Shown piece after piece: positions 42,004 to 51,164 of a stretch of 64,000 nucleotides of DNA; position 1 is the first letter of the stretch, and each line of letters opens with the position of its first letter. The stretch covers positions 1 to 64,000 of the forward strand of contig CAZQMB010000002.1 of NCBI GenBank assembly GCA_964594365.1. Reading direction: 5' to 3'. The notes under the pieces are model-generated. The model made no database searches. It worked only from the letters and a program-made list of their open reading frames with translations, and had not been told where the DNA came from. The position numbers and the translations under genes were made by a program. The DNA is from CAIUSP01 sp964594365 (GTDB lineage: Bacteria > Actinomycetota > Thermoleophilia > Solirubrobacterales > 70-9).

Positions 42004-43218
42004 TCAGGCGCGCGAGCGGAGAGTGTCGGCCCGATCGGTCCTCTCCCAGGTGAAATCCGGCTCCTCGCGGCCGAAGTGACCGTAGGCGGCCGTCGGCGCA
42101 TAGATCGGACGATGCAGGTCCAGGCTCTTGCGGAAGGCGAGCGGCCTCAGGTCGAACTCCTCGGCGATGAGTTTCTCGATCGCTGAGTCGGGGATCTGTC
42201 CCGTACCGAAGGTCTCTACGGAGAGTGACACAGGGTGGGCCATCCCGATCGCGTAAGCCACCTGGACCTCGCAACGCGCCGCCAGACCGGCTGCGACCAC
42301 GTTCTTGGCGACGTGTCGAGCCGCATAGGCTGCGGAGCGATCCACCTTCGAGGGGTCCTTGCCCGAGAAGGCACCACCTCCATGACGTGCAGCGCCGCCG
42401 TACGTGTCGACGATTATCTTCCTGCCGGTGAGACCGGCATCCCCTTTCGGCCCGCCGGTGACGAACCTCCCGGTCGGGTTGACGATGAGGATCTCGTCGA
42501 GTGTGCCGTCCTCCCAGAGGTTCGCGTACTCCCCCTCGACCACATCCCGAACCACGTTCTCGATCAGGTCGGACTTGATCTGCGCGGTCTCGATTCCGTC
42601 GGCATGTTGGGTCGAGATCAGCAGTTTCTCTACCGCCACGGGGACTTCGTCGGCGTAACGGATCGTCACCTGGGTCTTGCCGTCCGGACCCAGATAGTCG
42701 ATGGTTCCGTCTCTACGCACCGCCGCCAACCTCTCGGCCAGGCGATGTGCCATCTGTACCGGCATCGGCATCAGGGCCTTGGTCTCATCGGTGGCGTAGC
42801 CGAACATCATGCCTTGATCGCCCGCGCCCTCGAGGTCGGCTTCATCGGTGGCTCCGGACTTGGCCTCGTCGCTCCTGTCGACCCCCTGCGCGATATCGGC
42901 GGACTGCTGGTCGATCGAGACCTCGACCTCGTATTCGCCTGAGGCGAAGCCGAGATCTTCCGGCGTGTAACCGATCCTCTCGATCGTCTTCGAGACGATC
43001 GCCGGTATGTCGAGGGTGGCATCAGCACTGATCTCGCCTGCGACGACGATCAGCGCTGTATTCGCGAGGACCTCACAGGCCACCCGGCCGTTCGGGTCCT
43101 GGCGCAGCACTTCGTCGAGGACGGCATCCGATATCTGGTCACAGAGCTTGTCCGGATGACCCTCCGTCACCGACTCAGAGGTGAACAGGTGTTCGTTCTC
43201 CGCCAGCGGCTTGGTCAT
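42004..43218 (-). CDS. metK: S-adenosylmethionine synthetase
   Basis: A 404-residue enzyme making SAM from Met and ATP. Motifs are TEGHPDKLCDQISDAVLDE, EGAGDQGMMFGYATDE, and GGGAFSGKDPSKVDRSAAY. Length and all three domains are normal. ATG 43218 overlaps the DUF3352 stop as ATGA, so metK is translated from the cmk-der-DUF3352-metK run. No SAM riboswitch fits. Confidence 0.98.
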   Translation of the reverse strand: MTKPLAENEHLFTSESVTEGHPDKLCDQISDAVLDEVLRQDPNGRVACEVLANTALIVVAGEISADATLDIPAIVSKTIERIGYTPEDLGFASGEYEVEVSIDQQSADIAQGVDRSDEAKSGATDEADLEGAGDQGMMFGYATDETKALMPMPVQMAHRLAERLAAVRRDGTIDYLGPDGKTQVTIRYADEVPVAVEKLLISTQHADGIETAQIKSDLIENVVRDVVEGEYANLWEDGTLDEILIVNPTGRFVTGGPKGDAGLTGRKIIVDTYGGAARHGGGAFSGKDPSKVDRSAAYAARHVAKNVVAAGLAARCEVQVAYAIGMAHPVSLSVETFGTGQIPDSAIEKLIAEEFDLRPLAFRKSLDLHRPIYAPTAAYGHFGREEPDFTWERTDRADTLRSRA

Positions 43219-45170
43219 CGGAGATCGAGCACCACCCTGGACCTCAGGCGGGTCGGCTCACCGTCGATGGAGACGCCGACGGAATCGATATTCGAGATGT
43301 CGTCGCTGAGGGCTGCGTACAAGGGGTCTTCCGCCAAACCGGCCAGCTCCGCGAGGCGCGTGAGCTCTTGGAGGTCGAGAAAGAGTAGCGCCGAGGGCGA
43401 ATCGAAGAGAGCCGAAGCGGACCCCTGCCACGCTTCGGTCGATGCAAGCCCGCCCTCTCCCTCGATGATCCTCAGGACCCCGGCCTTGGTGGTCGAGACT
43501 ATGAGCCGCCCATCATCGATGCCGTAGGAGAGGCCGATCCTGCTCGGACCCTGAAGCGAATGGATCTCGACCCCGTTCCGGTTCTTGCTCTCGAACCGGG
43601 TAACGCCGCCACGCCCACTGGCCAGTGCGGCGGCAAGCGGCTGTTGGAGCTCGGCGAGAGCCTCCCCGGCTCGCCTCCCGTCGACCGAATCGAATATCAG
43701 GGTCGCCTCCGGAGGGCCGTTCGTCGGCTCGAGGATGAGAGCTGCCTGTCCGTCCAGTGCCGGCAGGAGATCACGGAGGGGATCCTCTCCTGCCTCACGG
43801 ATGAAGTCCTTCCTGATGCTGTCGAAGTTCGAAGCGAGTTCTCCTCCGAGTGCCGTCTCGACCACGCTTGCGAGAGTCGGGCCCACCTCCCCGACCCCGA
43901 AGAATGCGAGCGCGTCAGCGGGGGCGAGGTCGGACAAGGTCGGTGTGAAGCCCGGAACCTCGGTGAGCGCATTTGGATAATCCTTCAACCGCGTGGCGGA
44001 GAGATCACTGACGATCTCCACGACGAAGGCCCGATCTCGTGCCGAAAGGGCAACCGAGAAGCCTTCGGTCGTGCGGTAGTCGACGAAGGCTCCGAGCTGG
44101 CCCAGGCTCCCGCCCTCTGCTCCGAACAATGTCTTCGCGCCCCTGCCAGATACGTAGATATCGGCGAACCGCTGCTCGGGAAGCTCTCCGCGAGGACCCG
44201 CATCGGGTCCGAGGGCATCCGCATCTCCGACAGCGACCGAAGCAGTCTCCTCGACTGCCGGTCGAGCTCCGAATACGACGAAGTCGCCGATCTTGGCCTG
44301 TGCGAGGTCTCCGGGATACTCCTCGATCTCGATTCCGGCGACTTCCGAGGTCTCGACAGATGGTCCTCCGGAGACGACCTCGAGCAGGTCTTCGACCCTC
44401 CCGACTCCGGCATCTCCATCGCCCTCCACTCCTGCGATGAAGACGGCTTCCGACTCCTCGCCTCCGCTGCCAGGGAGGACGGCGAGAGCGACTTCCCGTC
44501 GAGCCCACGGGAGCACGTCCCGCCCGAGTTCGATATCGCCGGCGGAATCTCCCGCCAAGCCACTGAGGACTGCCTCGCCGACCGCCGAGAAGTCAGGGAT
44601 CCTCTCACCGAGTTTCCCGGAGTTCTCCAGCTGTTCGCTCCCCTCCTCCCGGACTAGGTGTGCATAGAGCAGGGCGTCCGAGGGCACGAGGTCGATCGCC
44701 CGATCCGGTGGAGGACACTGCTTGGCGGGGCTCAGACTGCAGGGAACGAGGGGCAGGGGAACGAGCAGGACCAGAGCGACCAGAGCGGCGACCGATCCGG
44801 CGAGCAGCAGTCCCAGCCGCTCTCGCGGACCGAGACGACCCAGGACCGATCCCTTGCCTTTCTTCCCGCGCTTCGCCTTGCGCTTCGGAGCCGGACGCGG
44901 TCTGCCTTTCGGTTTGGCTTTGCCGCTCGTGGCGGCCCGCTTCCCACCAGCGGCAGCCCCGGGAGAGATGGCAGAGCGAGCTGCCCTCGACCGCTCACCG
45001 AGCCAGTATCCGGCCGCGCGGATCCGGGTCGAAGCACGAAACCAGAGCTCCTCCAGACGGCTCGCCAGGGGGCCCTTCCGTGGTCTGCCCTTCGGCCGCC
45101 TCGTCGGCTGCCGCTTCTTGGAGGGGCCTGCCTTGCGAGCGGCCGGCTTCTTCGGGGTGGCTGGACTCAC
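43215..45170 (-). CDS. DUF3352 membrane-anchored protein
   Basis: A 651-residue protein. The first 120 residues are very Lys/Arg/Pro-rich (SKKRQPTRRPKGRPRKG), then one membrane helix (LGLLLAGSVAALVALVLLVP) and an extracytoplasmic region of about 480 residues. That region starts IDLVPSDALLYAHLV, typical of DUF3352, and has two internally similar alpha/beta halves, probably arising by duplication. The function is unknown. GTG 45170 overlaps the der stop (GTGA) and its stop overlaps metK (ATGA), so it is coupled on both sides. The basic tail could bind RNA, DNA or acidic lipids; this is inference. Confidence 0.8.
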   Translation of the reverse strand: MSPATPKKPAARKAGPSKKRQPTRRPKGRPRKGPLASRLEELWFRASTRIRAAGYWLGERSRAARSAISPGAAAGGKRAATSGKAKPKGRPRPAPKRKAKRGKKGKGSVLGRLGPRERLGLLLAGSVAALVALVLLVPLPLVPCSLSPAKQCPPPDRAIDLVPSDALLYAHLVREEGSEQLENSGKLGERIPDFSAVGEAVLSGLAGDSAGDIELGRDVLPWARREVALAVLPGSGGEESEAVFIAGVEGDGDAGVGRVEDLLEVVSGGPSVETSEVAGIEIEEYPGDLAQAKIGDFVVFGARPAVEETASVAVGDADALGPDAGPRGELPEQRFADIYVSGRGAKTLFGAEGGSLGQLGAFVDYRTTEGFSVALSARDRAFVVEIVSDLSATRLKDYPNALTEVPGFTPTLSDLAPADALAFFGVGEVGPTLASVVETALGGELASNFDSIRKDFIREAGEDPLRDLLPALDGQAALILEPTNGPPEATLIFDSVDGRRAGEALAELQQPLAAALASGRGGVTRFESKNRNGVEIHSLQGPSRIGLSYGIDDGRLIVSTTKAGVLRIIEGEGGLASTEAWQGSASALFDSPSALLFLDLQELTRLAELAGLAEDPLYAALSDDISNIDSVGVSIDGEPTRLRSRVVLDLR

Positions 45171-46555
45171 GCTTCGGCCCCGTTGCCGGCTCCACGTCGC
45201 CCTCGCTTGGAACCCTTTCGGGTTCCCGATCTGGGCACGTAGTCGATCACCAATGGCACACCCTGGAGGTCGTAGGCATCTCTCATCTGATTCTCCAGGT
45301 AGAAAGCCCAATCCCGATTGATCAGGCTGCGGTCGTTCACCTGGATGGCGATACGAGGGGGTCGCCGCTCGACCTGCGCGGCATAGAGGAGCTTCAACCT
45401 CCGGCCACGCCTCTCAGGAGGAGGATGGGCCGCCACCGCATCGGCGATGAAGCGGTTCAAATCCGATGTCGTGATCCGCTCTCCTGCCCGATGGGCGAGC
45501 TCGATGGCAGCGGCGAGGGCCTTCTCGATCCCCCTGCCGGTGAGAGCCGAGCAGGCTCTGACAGGAGGCCGCATCTTCAGTTTCCGCTCGGCCTTGACGG
45601 TCGCATCCTTGATGTCGGTGCGGGTTATGTCCCACTTGTTCATCAAGAGCAAGGTCGCACAACCGGTCTTCATGGCGAGTTCGGCAACCTTGAGGTCTTC
45701 GGATGTGATCCCCTCCGAGGCATCGCAGACCACGATCGCCGCATCCGCCTCCTCTGCGGCCTGTTCGGAGCGGACCTGCGAGTAGTAACCGACGTTCTCG
45801 GGGATCTTGCCCTTGCGGCGGAGGCCCGCCGTATCCACCAGCACCACACGCTCGTTGCCGAAGTCGAGTTCGGTGTCGATCGGATCCCGGGTCGTGCCTG
45901 CCTGCTCCGAGACGATCACACGATCCGCGCCGAGCAGCGCGTTGACCAGAGAGGACTTGCCCACGTTCGGCCGACCGATCACTGCGATCCGTGGCGGCCG
46001 CTCCTCGGTCACTTGCGGGCTCTGCAGCGACGCCCCCTGCTCCTTCAACCTCTCCACCACCTGATCGAGCAGATCCCCTGTGCCCATTCCGTGAGCGGCG
46101 GATACCGCCATCGGCTCGCCCAGTCCGAGGCCGTGTAACTCACCGAGCAGGTGCTCGTCCGCAGGTTTGTCGACCTTGTTCCCGACCAAGAGCACCGGCG
46201 CCTCGCTGCCACGCAGCATTCCGGCCAGCTCGACTTCACCGGGACCCGCGCCGGCGCGTGCATCCACCACCGCGAGGACGAGATCTGCCTCGGCGATGGC
46301 CTGCTGAGCTTGCCGTCGGACCTGTGCCGAGAGCTCATGGGTGTCGGAGGAGTCCATCCCACCCGTGTCGATCAGATCGAATTCGAGCCCATTCCAGATG
46401 CAGGGGAGCGATCTCCGGTCACGCGTCACCCCGGGCTGCGAGTCGGTGACGGCCAGTCCGCCGCCGACCAGCCTGTTGACCAAGGTGCTCTTCCCGGCGT
46501 TGGGGAACCCGACCACTGCGACCTTGGGATTCCTGTCCGCGCTGTCCGCCCTCAA
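45167..46555 (-). CDS. der: Ribosome-associated GTPase Der (EngA)
   Basis: A 462-residue protein with two tandem GTPase domains and a C-terminal KH-like domain, required for 50S assembly. The first domain has GFPNAGKSTLVNRL, DTGGMD and NKVDK. The second has GRPNVGKSSLVNALLG, DTAGLRRKGKIPENVGYYS and NKWD. The KH-like end has LKLLYAAQVERRPPRIAIQV. TTG 46555 overlaps the cmk stop as TTGA. Confidence 0.97.
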   Translation of the reverse strand: MRADSADRNPKVAVVGFPNAGKSTLVNRLVGGGLAVTDSQPGVTRDRRSLPCIWNGLEFDLIDTGGMDSSDTHELSAQVRRQAQQAIAEADLVLAVVDARAGAGPGEVELAGMLRGSEAPVLLVGNKVDKPADEHLLGELHGLGLGEPMAVSAAHGMGTGDLLDQVVERLKEQGASLQSPQVTEERPPRIAVIGRPNVGKSSLVNALLGADRVIVSEQAGTTRDPIDTELDFGNERVVLVDTAGLRRKGKIPENVGYYSQVRSEQAAEEADAAIVVCDASEGITSEDLKVAELAMKTGCATLLLMNKWDITRTDIKDATVKAERKLKMRPPVRACSALTGRGIEKALAAAIELAHRAGERITTSDLNRFIADAVAAHPPPERRGRRLKLLYAAQVERRPPRIAIQVNDRSLINRDWAFYLENQMRDAYDLQGVPLVIDYVPRSGTRKGSKRGRRGAGNGAEA

Positions 46556-47187
46556 ACCAGGTCCCTCTCACGCGCGATCCCGATGATCCTCTCCACCACC
46601 TGTTCGGGGTCGAGGCCGGTCGTATCGAGCTCGACCGCATCGTCGGCGGCGACCAGCGCACCATGGTCACGCTCGGTATCGCGCCGGTCACGCTCGGCGA
46701 TGTCCCGGGCAACCCCTTCGGCAGGGTCACCCGTCTCCACAGCCCTGCGCCTGGCCCGCTCGGTTCGATCGGCCGTGAGGAAGATCTTCAGCTCGGCATC
46801 CGGTGCAACGACCGTCCCTATGTCACGTCCCTCTGCCACCCAGATCCCGTCGGTGATCAGCTCGCGCTGACGCCCCACCATCGCCGCGCGGACCTCTGGG
46901 TGCACCGATACGCGCGAAGCGGCCTCTGAGACCTCACGGGTCCGGATCGCGGCGCTGACATCCTCTCCATCGAGTGTGGGCGGTGGACCGGGTTCGACCT
47001 CGAGCTCGGCGGCGAGCGCGCCGGTCGCCACCGGATCGTCGAGGTCCACGCCTGCACCGAGCGCTGCGAGCGCAACGCATCGGTACATGGCCCCGCTGTC
47101 GAGGTAAGTGCCGCCGATGGCAGCGGCCACACCGCGTGCGGCGGTCGATTTCCCGGCTCCGGCGGGTCCGTCTATCGCGATCAGCAT
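46552..47187 (-). CDS. cmk: Cytidylate kinase
   Basis: A 211-residue CMP/dCMP kinase. It has IAIDGPAGAGKSTAARGVA, TYLDSGAMYRCVALAAL, AEGRDIGTVVAPDAELKIF and a LID with RRAVETG. ATG 47187 has TACCCT 6 nt upstream. Residues upstream of this ATG in the same frame are not conserved. It opens the run cmk-der-DUF3352-metK. Confidence 0.97.
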   Translation of the reverse strand: MLIAIDGPAGAGKSTAARGVAAAIGGTYLDSGAMYRCVALAALGAGVDLDDPVATGALAAELEVEPGPPPTLDGEDVSAAIRTREVSEAASRVSVHPEVRAAMVGRQRELITDGIWVAEGRDIGTVVAPDAELKIFLTADRTERARRRAVETGDPAEGVARDIAERDRRDTERDHGALVAADDAVELDTTGLDPEQVVERIIGIARERDLV

Positions 47188-47193
47188 CGCTTC

Positions 47194-47199
47194 AGGGTA
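47194..47199 (-). promoter_or_regulatory. -10 element of cmk operon, leaderless
   Basis: TACCCT on the minus strand, 6 nt before ATG 47187. Confidence 0.45.
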
Positions 47200-47239
47200 G
47201 AGCGGAAGCGACGATGATCCCGGCGGGTTCTGTTCGTCT

Positions 47240-48541
47240 TCAGACCGAAAGCGAACGGAGGTCCCGCTCGAACTCCGGATAGCTGATCTGCGAGGCCTCG
47301 AAGCCGGTGACCTCGACACCGTCACGCGAAACGAGTCCCGCGACCGCGCCGAGCATTGCGAGCCTGTGGTCGCCACGGGCGTCCAACACCCCTCCGGCTA
47401 TTCCGCCGGTTCCCTTCACCTTGAAGCCGTCCGTGGTCTCTTCGATCTCGGCTCCCAGCCCGGACAAACCGGAGACGACCCCGTCGATCCGATCGGACTC
47501 CTTCACCCTCAATTCCTCCGCATCCGAGAGGACGGTTTCCCCGTCGGCGAAACAACCCAGCAGCCCCAGGAGCGGAAGCTCGTCTATCGCCCTGGGGATG
47601 AGCTCCCCGCCGATCTCGACCCCTCTCAATTCGGCCGATGTGACCGTCAGATCACCGAACTGCTCGCCACCACTCTCCGCCACGGAGGACCGCTCGATCG
47701 CCGGGCCTGCGCCCATGAGTTCGAGGATGTCGAGGATCCCGGTGCGAGTCGGGTTCAGGCCTACCCCTTTCACTACGAGACCGCTCTGGGGGCCCAGTAT
47801 CGCTGCCACGATCGCGAAAGCGGCCGAGGAGATGTCGCCCGGTACCGCGAGATCGAGTGGAGAGAGCTGTGCCGGCGGAGAGACGGTGGTCGCAAGACCT
47901 TCGCAGACGACCTCCACACCGCAGCCGGAGAGCATCAACTCGGTGTGATTCCGGGACGGTGTCGGCTCGCTGACCGTCACCGGCCCGGTCGCGTTGAGCC
48001 CGGCGAGCAGGATGGCGCTCTTGACCTGAGCGCTCGCGAGCTGCAAGTCGACCCGGCCCCCTCCGATCCTCGCTCCCCTGACCCTAACCGGCGGGTGGGA
48101 ACCATCCTCGCACTCGATCGACGCCCCGAGTTCGACCAAGGGGTTCGCCGCCCGGTCCATCGGCCGCTCCGCTATCGAGGAATCACCCTCGAGCACCCAC
48201 TCGCCGTCGGGCTGACCCGAGAGCAGTCCGATCAGGAGACGCATCAGAGTGCCCGAGTTGCCGACGTCGATCCGACCGGAGGCTGCTCCGGTGAGCCCGA
48301 ACCCGGAGATCTCGAGATCCAGCCCATCCGTACCCCCCTCTCGGATCGCGATTTCGGCACCCAGCGACTCGATCGCCTCGAGGGTGGAGCGGGTGTCGGC
48401 TGCATCCAGGCAGCGGGTGAGGCTCGACTTGCCATCGGCGAAGGCGCCGAGAAGCAGGCCGCGATGGGAGATCGATTTGTCGGCAGGAGGACGCAACTCG
48501 CCTCGGAACGACTCCACCGGATCGAACCGAACCGAGGTCAT
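47240..48541 (-). CDS. aroA: 3-phosphoshikimate 1-carboxyvinyltransferase (EPSP synthase)
   Basis: A 433-residue enzyme of the shikimate pathway joining PEP to shikimate-3-P. Motifs are RPPADKSISHRGLLLGAFA, DVGNSGTLMRLL, LAVPGDISSAAFAIVAA and RVKESDRIDGV. ATG 48541 overlaps the tyrA stop as ATGA. The end lies 52 nt from the cmk start; no terminator was recognised. Confidence 0.97.
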   Translation of the reverse strand: MTSVRFDPVESFRGELRPPADKSISHRGLLLGAFADGKSSLTRCLDAADTRSTLEAIESLGAEIAIREGGTDGLDLEISGFGLTGAASGRIDVGNSGTLMRLLIGLLSGQPDGEWVLEGDSSIAERPMDRAANPLVELGASIECEDGSHPPVRVRGARIGGGRVDLQLASAQVKSAILLAGLNATGPVTVSEPTPSRNHTELMLSGCGVEVVCEGLATTVSPPAQLSPLDLAVPGDISSAAFAIVAAILGPQSGLVVKGVGLNPTRTGILDILELMGAGPAIERSSVAESGGEQFGDLTVTSAELRGVEIGGELIPRAIDELPLLGLLGCFADGETVLSDAEELRVKESDRIDGVVSGLSGLGAEIEETTDGFKVKGTGGIAGGVLDARGDHRLAMLGAVAGLVSRDGVEVTGFEASQISYPEFERDLRSLSV

Positions 48542-49611
48542 CTACTCACCTTGATCGCCTCGTGGCCCAAGGCCGCAACGCACTCGAGAGCGCGCTCCGC
48601 GTCCTCATCGCCGGAGACGAAGAGCGAGATCGCACCGGAGCTCATGTCCGAAACCGGATAGAGGGCCATGTCCTCGATGTTCACGCCGGCCTTGCCGAGC
48701 GCCAACGCGATCTCCGCCATCACGCCGGGGCTGTTGCGGACGAGTACTCGAACCTCCACCAGAGGGCCGCCGGTCAGATCTCCCTCGAGCAGACTCCGGC
48801 GCTGCTGGGCTGCCTGCTCCTGCCACTGCTCCAAGGCAGCCCTGTCACCGGCGCGGATCGCCTCCGCCATCTCCTTCAGGCGATCGGCAGCCGCATCCGC
48901 CTCGGCAGCAATCTCGTCGGCGTTTCGGAGGTAGATATCCGCCCACAGCGAGGGGTTCTCGCCTGCGACCCGCGCTGCGTCGCGGAAGCTGGGACCCACC
49001 TCGGGCAAGGCCTCACCCTGACTCGAGCCCGCTGCCCGGTCGACCAGGACGTTGGCGAACAGATGCGGAAGGTGGCTGACCGTAGCCATCAAGCGGTCGT
49101 GCTCGGCTGGCTCGACTGCCTGGGGCCTCGCCCCGAGGACCGAGGCGAAACGCTGGATTCGGTCGTAGAGGACTCCCTCCGTCTCACCCTCGGGGGTGAG
49201 GAACCAGCGTGCTCCATCGAAGAGGTCTTCGCGGGCTCCCTCTACCCCGACGCTCTCGATACCTGCCAGCGGGTGGCCGCCGACGAATCGCCCCTCAGCC
49301 GCGAATCTCTCTGCCAGATGCCTCTTGACCGATCCGACATCGGTCACCGCACATTCACCGCCGGATGCCTCGATTGCTGCGGCAACCAGTTCCTCGAGTC
49401 GGTCGACCGGTCCCGCACAGACGACTATCTCGGCCTCGCTACAAGCCTCTTCGACGCTCGCCGCCGCGTGGTCCACCGCCCCGAGAGAGCGGGCGCGCTC
49501 GAGCGCCGCCGGATCGGAATCGAATCCGGTCACGCTTGCAGCTGCGCGGCTCTTGGCCGCAAGGCCGATCGAGCCACCGATCAGGCCGACTCCTAGAACG
49601 CTCACCTTCAT
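48538..49611 (-). CDS. tyrA: Prephenate dehydrogenase with ACT domain
   Basis: A 357-residue NAD(P)-dependent enzyme of tyrosine synthesis. The Rossmann start is VSVLGVGLIGGSIGLAA, with TDVGSVKRHLAERF, GGHPLAGIESVG and EHDRLMATVSHLPHL in the catalytic part. Residues about 280-357 form an ACT domain (VLVRNSPGVMAEIALALGKA), which suggests amino acid feedback control. It lies 10 nt after aroF. Confidence 0.95.
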   Translation of the reverse strand: MKVSVLGVGLIGGSIGLAAKSRAAASVTGFDSDPAALERARSLGAVDHAAASVEEACSEAEIVVCAGPVDRLEELVAAAIEASGGECAVTDVGSVKRHLAERFAAEGRFVGGHPLAGIESVGVEGAREDLFDGARWFLTPEGETEGVLYDRIQRFASVLGARPQAVEPAEHDRLMATVSHLPHLFANVLVDRAAGSSQGEALPEVGPSFRDAARVAGENPSLWADIYLRNADEIAAEADAAADRLKEMAEAIRAGDRAALEQWQEQAAQQRRSLLEGDLTGGPLVEVRVLVRNSPGVMAEIALALGKAGVNIEDMALYPVSDMSSGAISLFVSGDEDAERALECVAALGHEAIKVSR

Positions 49612-49621
49612 GGTCGGACTG

Positions 49622-50656
49622 TCAGACGCCGGCGTGGGTGGGCGTGCTTCGGGCCAGATCGGCAGCGGTCTTCAACCGCTCCGCGTACTCGGCAAAACCG
49701 TTGGTCGGGATCTGCTGGGCAGCGTCACAAACGGCGGAGTCAGGGTCGTTGTGCACCTCGACGAGGACGCCATCCGCACCTGCCGCCGCGGCAGCAAGCG
49801 ACATCGGCTCGACCCAGTCACGACGACCGGCCGCGTGGCTCGGGTCGACCACGACGGGGAGATGCGTCTGTTCCTTCAGTGCAGGTATCGCGAGCAGGTC
49901 GAGGGTGAATCGGTAGCCACTCTCGTAGGTGCGGATCCCACGTTCACAGAGGATCACGCTCTCGTTGCCCTCCTTGAGCACGTATTCAGCGGCCATCAGG
50001 AGTTCGTCGAGGGTCGCCGACAGGCCTCGTTTGATCAGTACGGGTATGCCGGCCTTGCCGACCTCCGACAGGAGTGTGTAGTTCTGCATGTTGCGAGCGC
50101 CGAGCTGGATCATGTCCGCGACTTCGACCACCGGCTCCAGGTCCCTCACATCCATCAATTCGGTGACGACCGGGAGACCCGTCTCGGCCTTGGCTTCTGC
50201 GAGCAGGGCGAGGCCCTCCTGACCCAGCCCCTGGAAGCTGTAGGGAGACGTCCGCGGCTTGTAGGCGCCGCCGCGCAGGTGAGTGGCGCCGCCGTCGGCC
50301 ACTGCGCGGGCGGTCTCGAGCAACTGATCACGGCTCTCGACCGTGCAGGGACCGGCGATCAACCCGAAGGAACCGGCCCCTATGGGGACCCCTCCCACGT
50401 CCACGGCTGTGCGCTCACCCTTCTTGAACTGCAGAGAAGCGAGCTTGAACGGCTTGAGGATGGGTACGACCTGATCGACCCCCTCCTGACCCTCGAGACC
50501 GAGATCAGCAATGCGATCTTCCTCGGCCCCGATTGCGCCGATGACGGTCAGGAGTTCACCCTTGGAGACATGGGCAGTACAACCGGCGCCTTCGATGCGC
50601 TCGACCACGCTCGCGACCTGTTCCTCGGTCGCCCCCTGTTTCATCACGATCATCAT
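49622..50656 (-). CDS. aroF: 3-deoxy-7-phosphoheptulonate (DAHP) synthase
   Basis: A 344-residue type I-beta DAHP synthase, the entry step of aromatic amino acid synthesis. A ferredoxin-like regulatory domain (about 1-75, MIVMKQGATEEQVASVVERI) precedes the TIM barrel with AGPCTVESRDQL, LRGGAYKPRTSPYSFQGLG, VILCERGIRTYE and VVVDPSHAAGRRDWVEP. The start at one of two adjacent ATGs (50656 or 50653) fits the family. TACGAT about 60 nt upstream could be a -10. Neighbouring aroH may act with it as a regulatory chorismate mutase. Confidence 0.95.
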   Translation of the reverse strand: MMIVMKQGATEEQVASVVERIEGAGCTAHVSKGELLTVIGAIGAEEDRIADLGLEGQEGVDQVVPILKPFKLASLQFKKGERTAVDVGGVPIGAGSFGLIAGPCTVESRDQLLETARAVADGGATHLRGGAYKPRTSPYSFQGLGQEGLALLAEAKAETGLPVVTELMDVRDLEPVVEVADMIQLGARNMQNYTLLSEVGKAGIPVLIKRGLSATLDELLMAAEYVLKEGNESVILCERGIRTYESGYRFTLDLLAIPALKEQTHLPVVVDPSHAAGRRDWVEPMSLAAAAAGADGVLVEVHNDPDSAVCDAAQQIPTNGFAEYAERLKTAADLARSTPTHAGV

Positions 50657-50777
50657 CTCTGGTTCACCGTCACTTCCGTTGCCAACGACCGCCGGAGAGG
50701 CGGCAGGACGACTGATCGTAGAGGGTCGGGGCCGCAGGTCGGGGAGCTGCAAGCGGAGCGCACGCGAGCGCCCACGC

Positions 50778-51164
50778 TCAGGCCGACCCGCCCAGGTCGG
50801 TCCTGAGCTTGATGGCGTCGCCGAGGTAGACGGGCTCGGGCGTGTGATCCTGATCTCCGTAGTAGTGGACCATCACCCTGACCAGTGAGGACATGGCGCC
50901 GGGAACGTCTATCTCCCGCGCGCAAAGCAGGGGAACCCGGTCGAGACCCATCTCCCGGGCTGCGACAGCAGGGAACTCGGCGTCGAGGTCATCGGTGGTG
51001 GTGAAGATGCAGCTGACGATGCTCGCCGGGTCCAGAGCGTTGCGCGCGATGATCTCCTCGAGGAGGGATCTCGTGGCGGTCCCGATTGCATCGGCGTCGT
51101 TCGACGCGACGGTGTTGGCTCCGCGGACGGCGAAGAGACGCTCGGGTGTCTGACTGGGGTTCAT
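50778..51164 (-). CDS. aroH: Chorismate mutase, AroH type
   Basis: A 128-residue trimeric chorismate mutase of the Bacillus type. It has LFAVRGANTVASNDADAIGT with the first active-site Arg, FTTTDDLDAEFPAVAAREMG, and PLLCAREIDVPGAM with the second Arg. It converts chorismate to prephenate for tyrA. ATG 51164 overlaps the rluB stop as ATGA. The aroH-aroF gap is about 120 nt, which may hold a promoter. Confidence 0.95.
   Translation of the reverse strand: MNPSQTPERLFAVRGANTVASNDADAIGTATRSLLEEIIARNALDPASIVSCIFTTTDDLDAEFPAVAAREMGLDRVPLLCAREIDVPGAMSSLVRVMVHYYGDQDHTPEPVYLGDAIKLRTDLGGSA

Noticed and set aside
43200..43230. SAM riboswitch for metK
   Set aside because: metK overlaps the preceding gene by 4 nt, leaving no leader.
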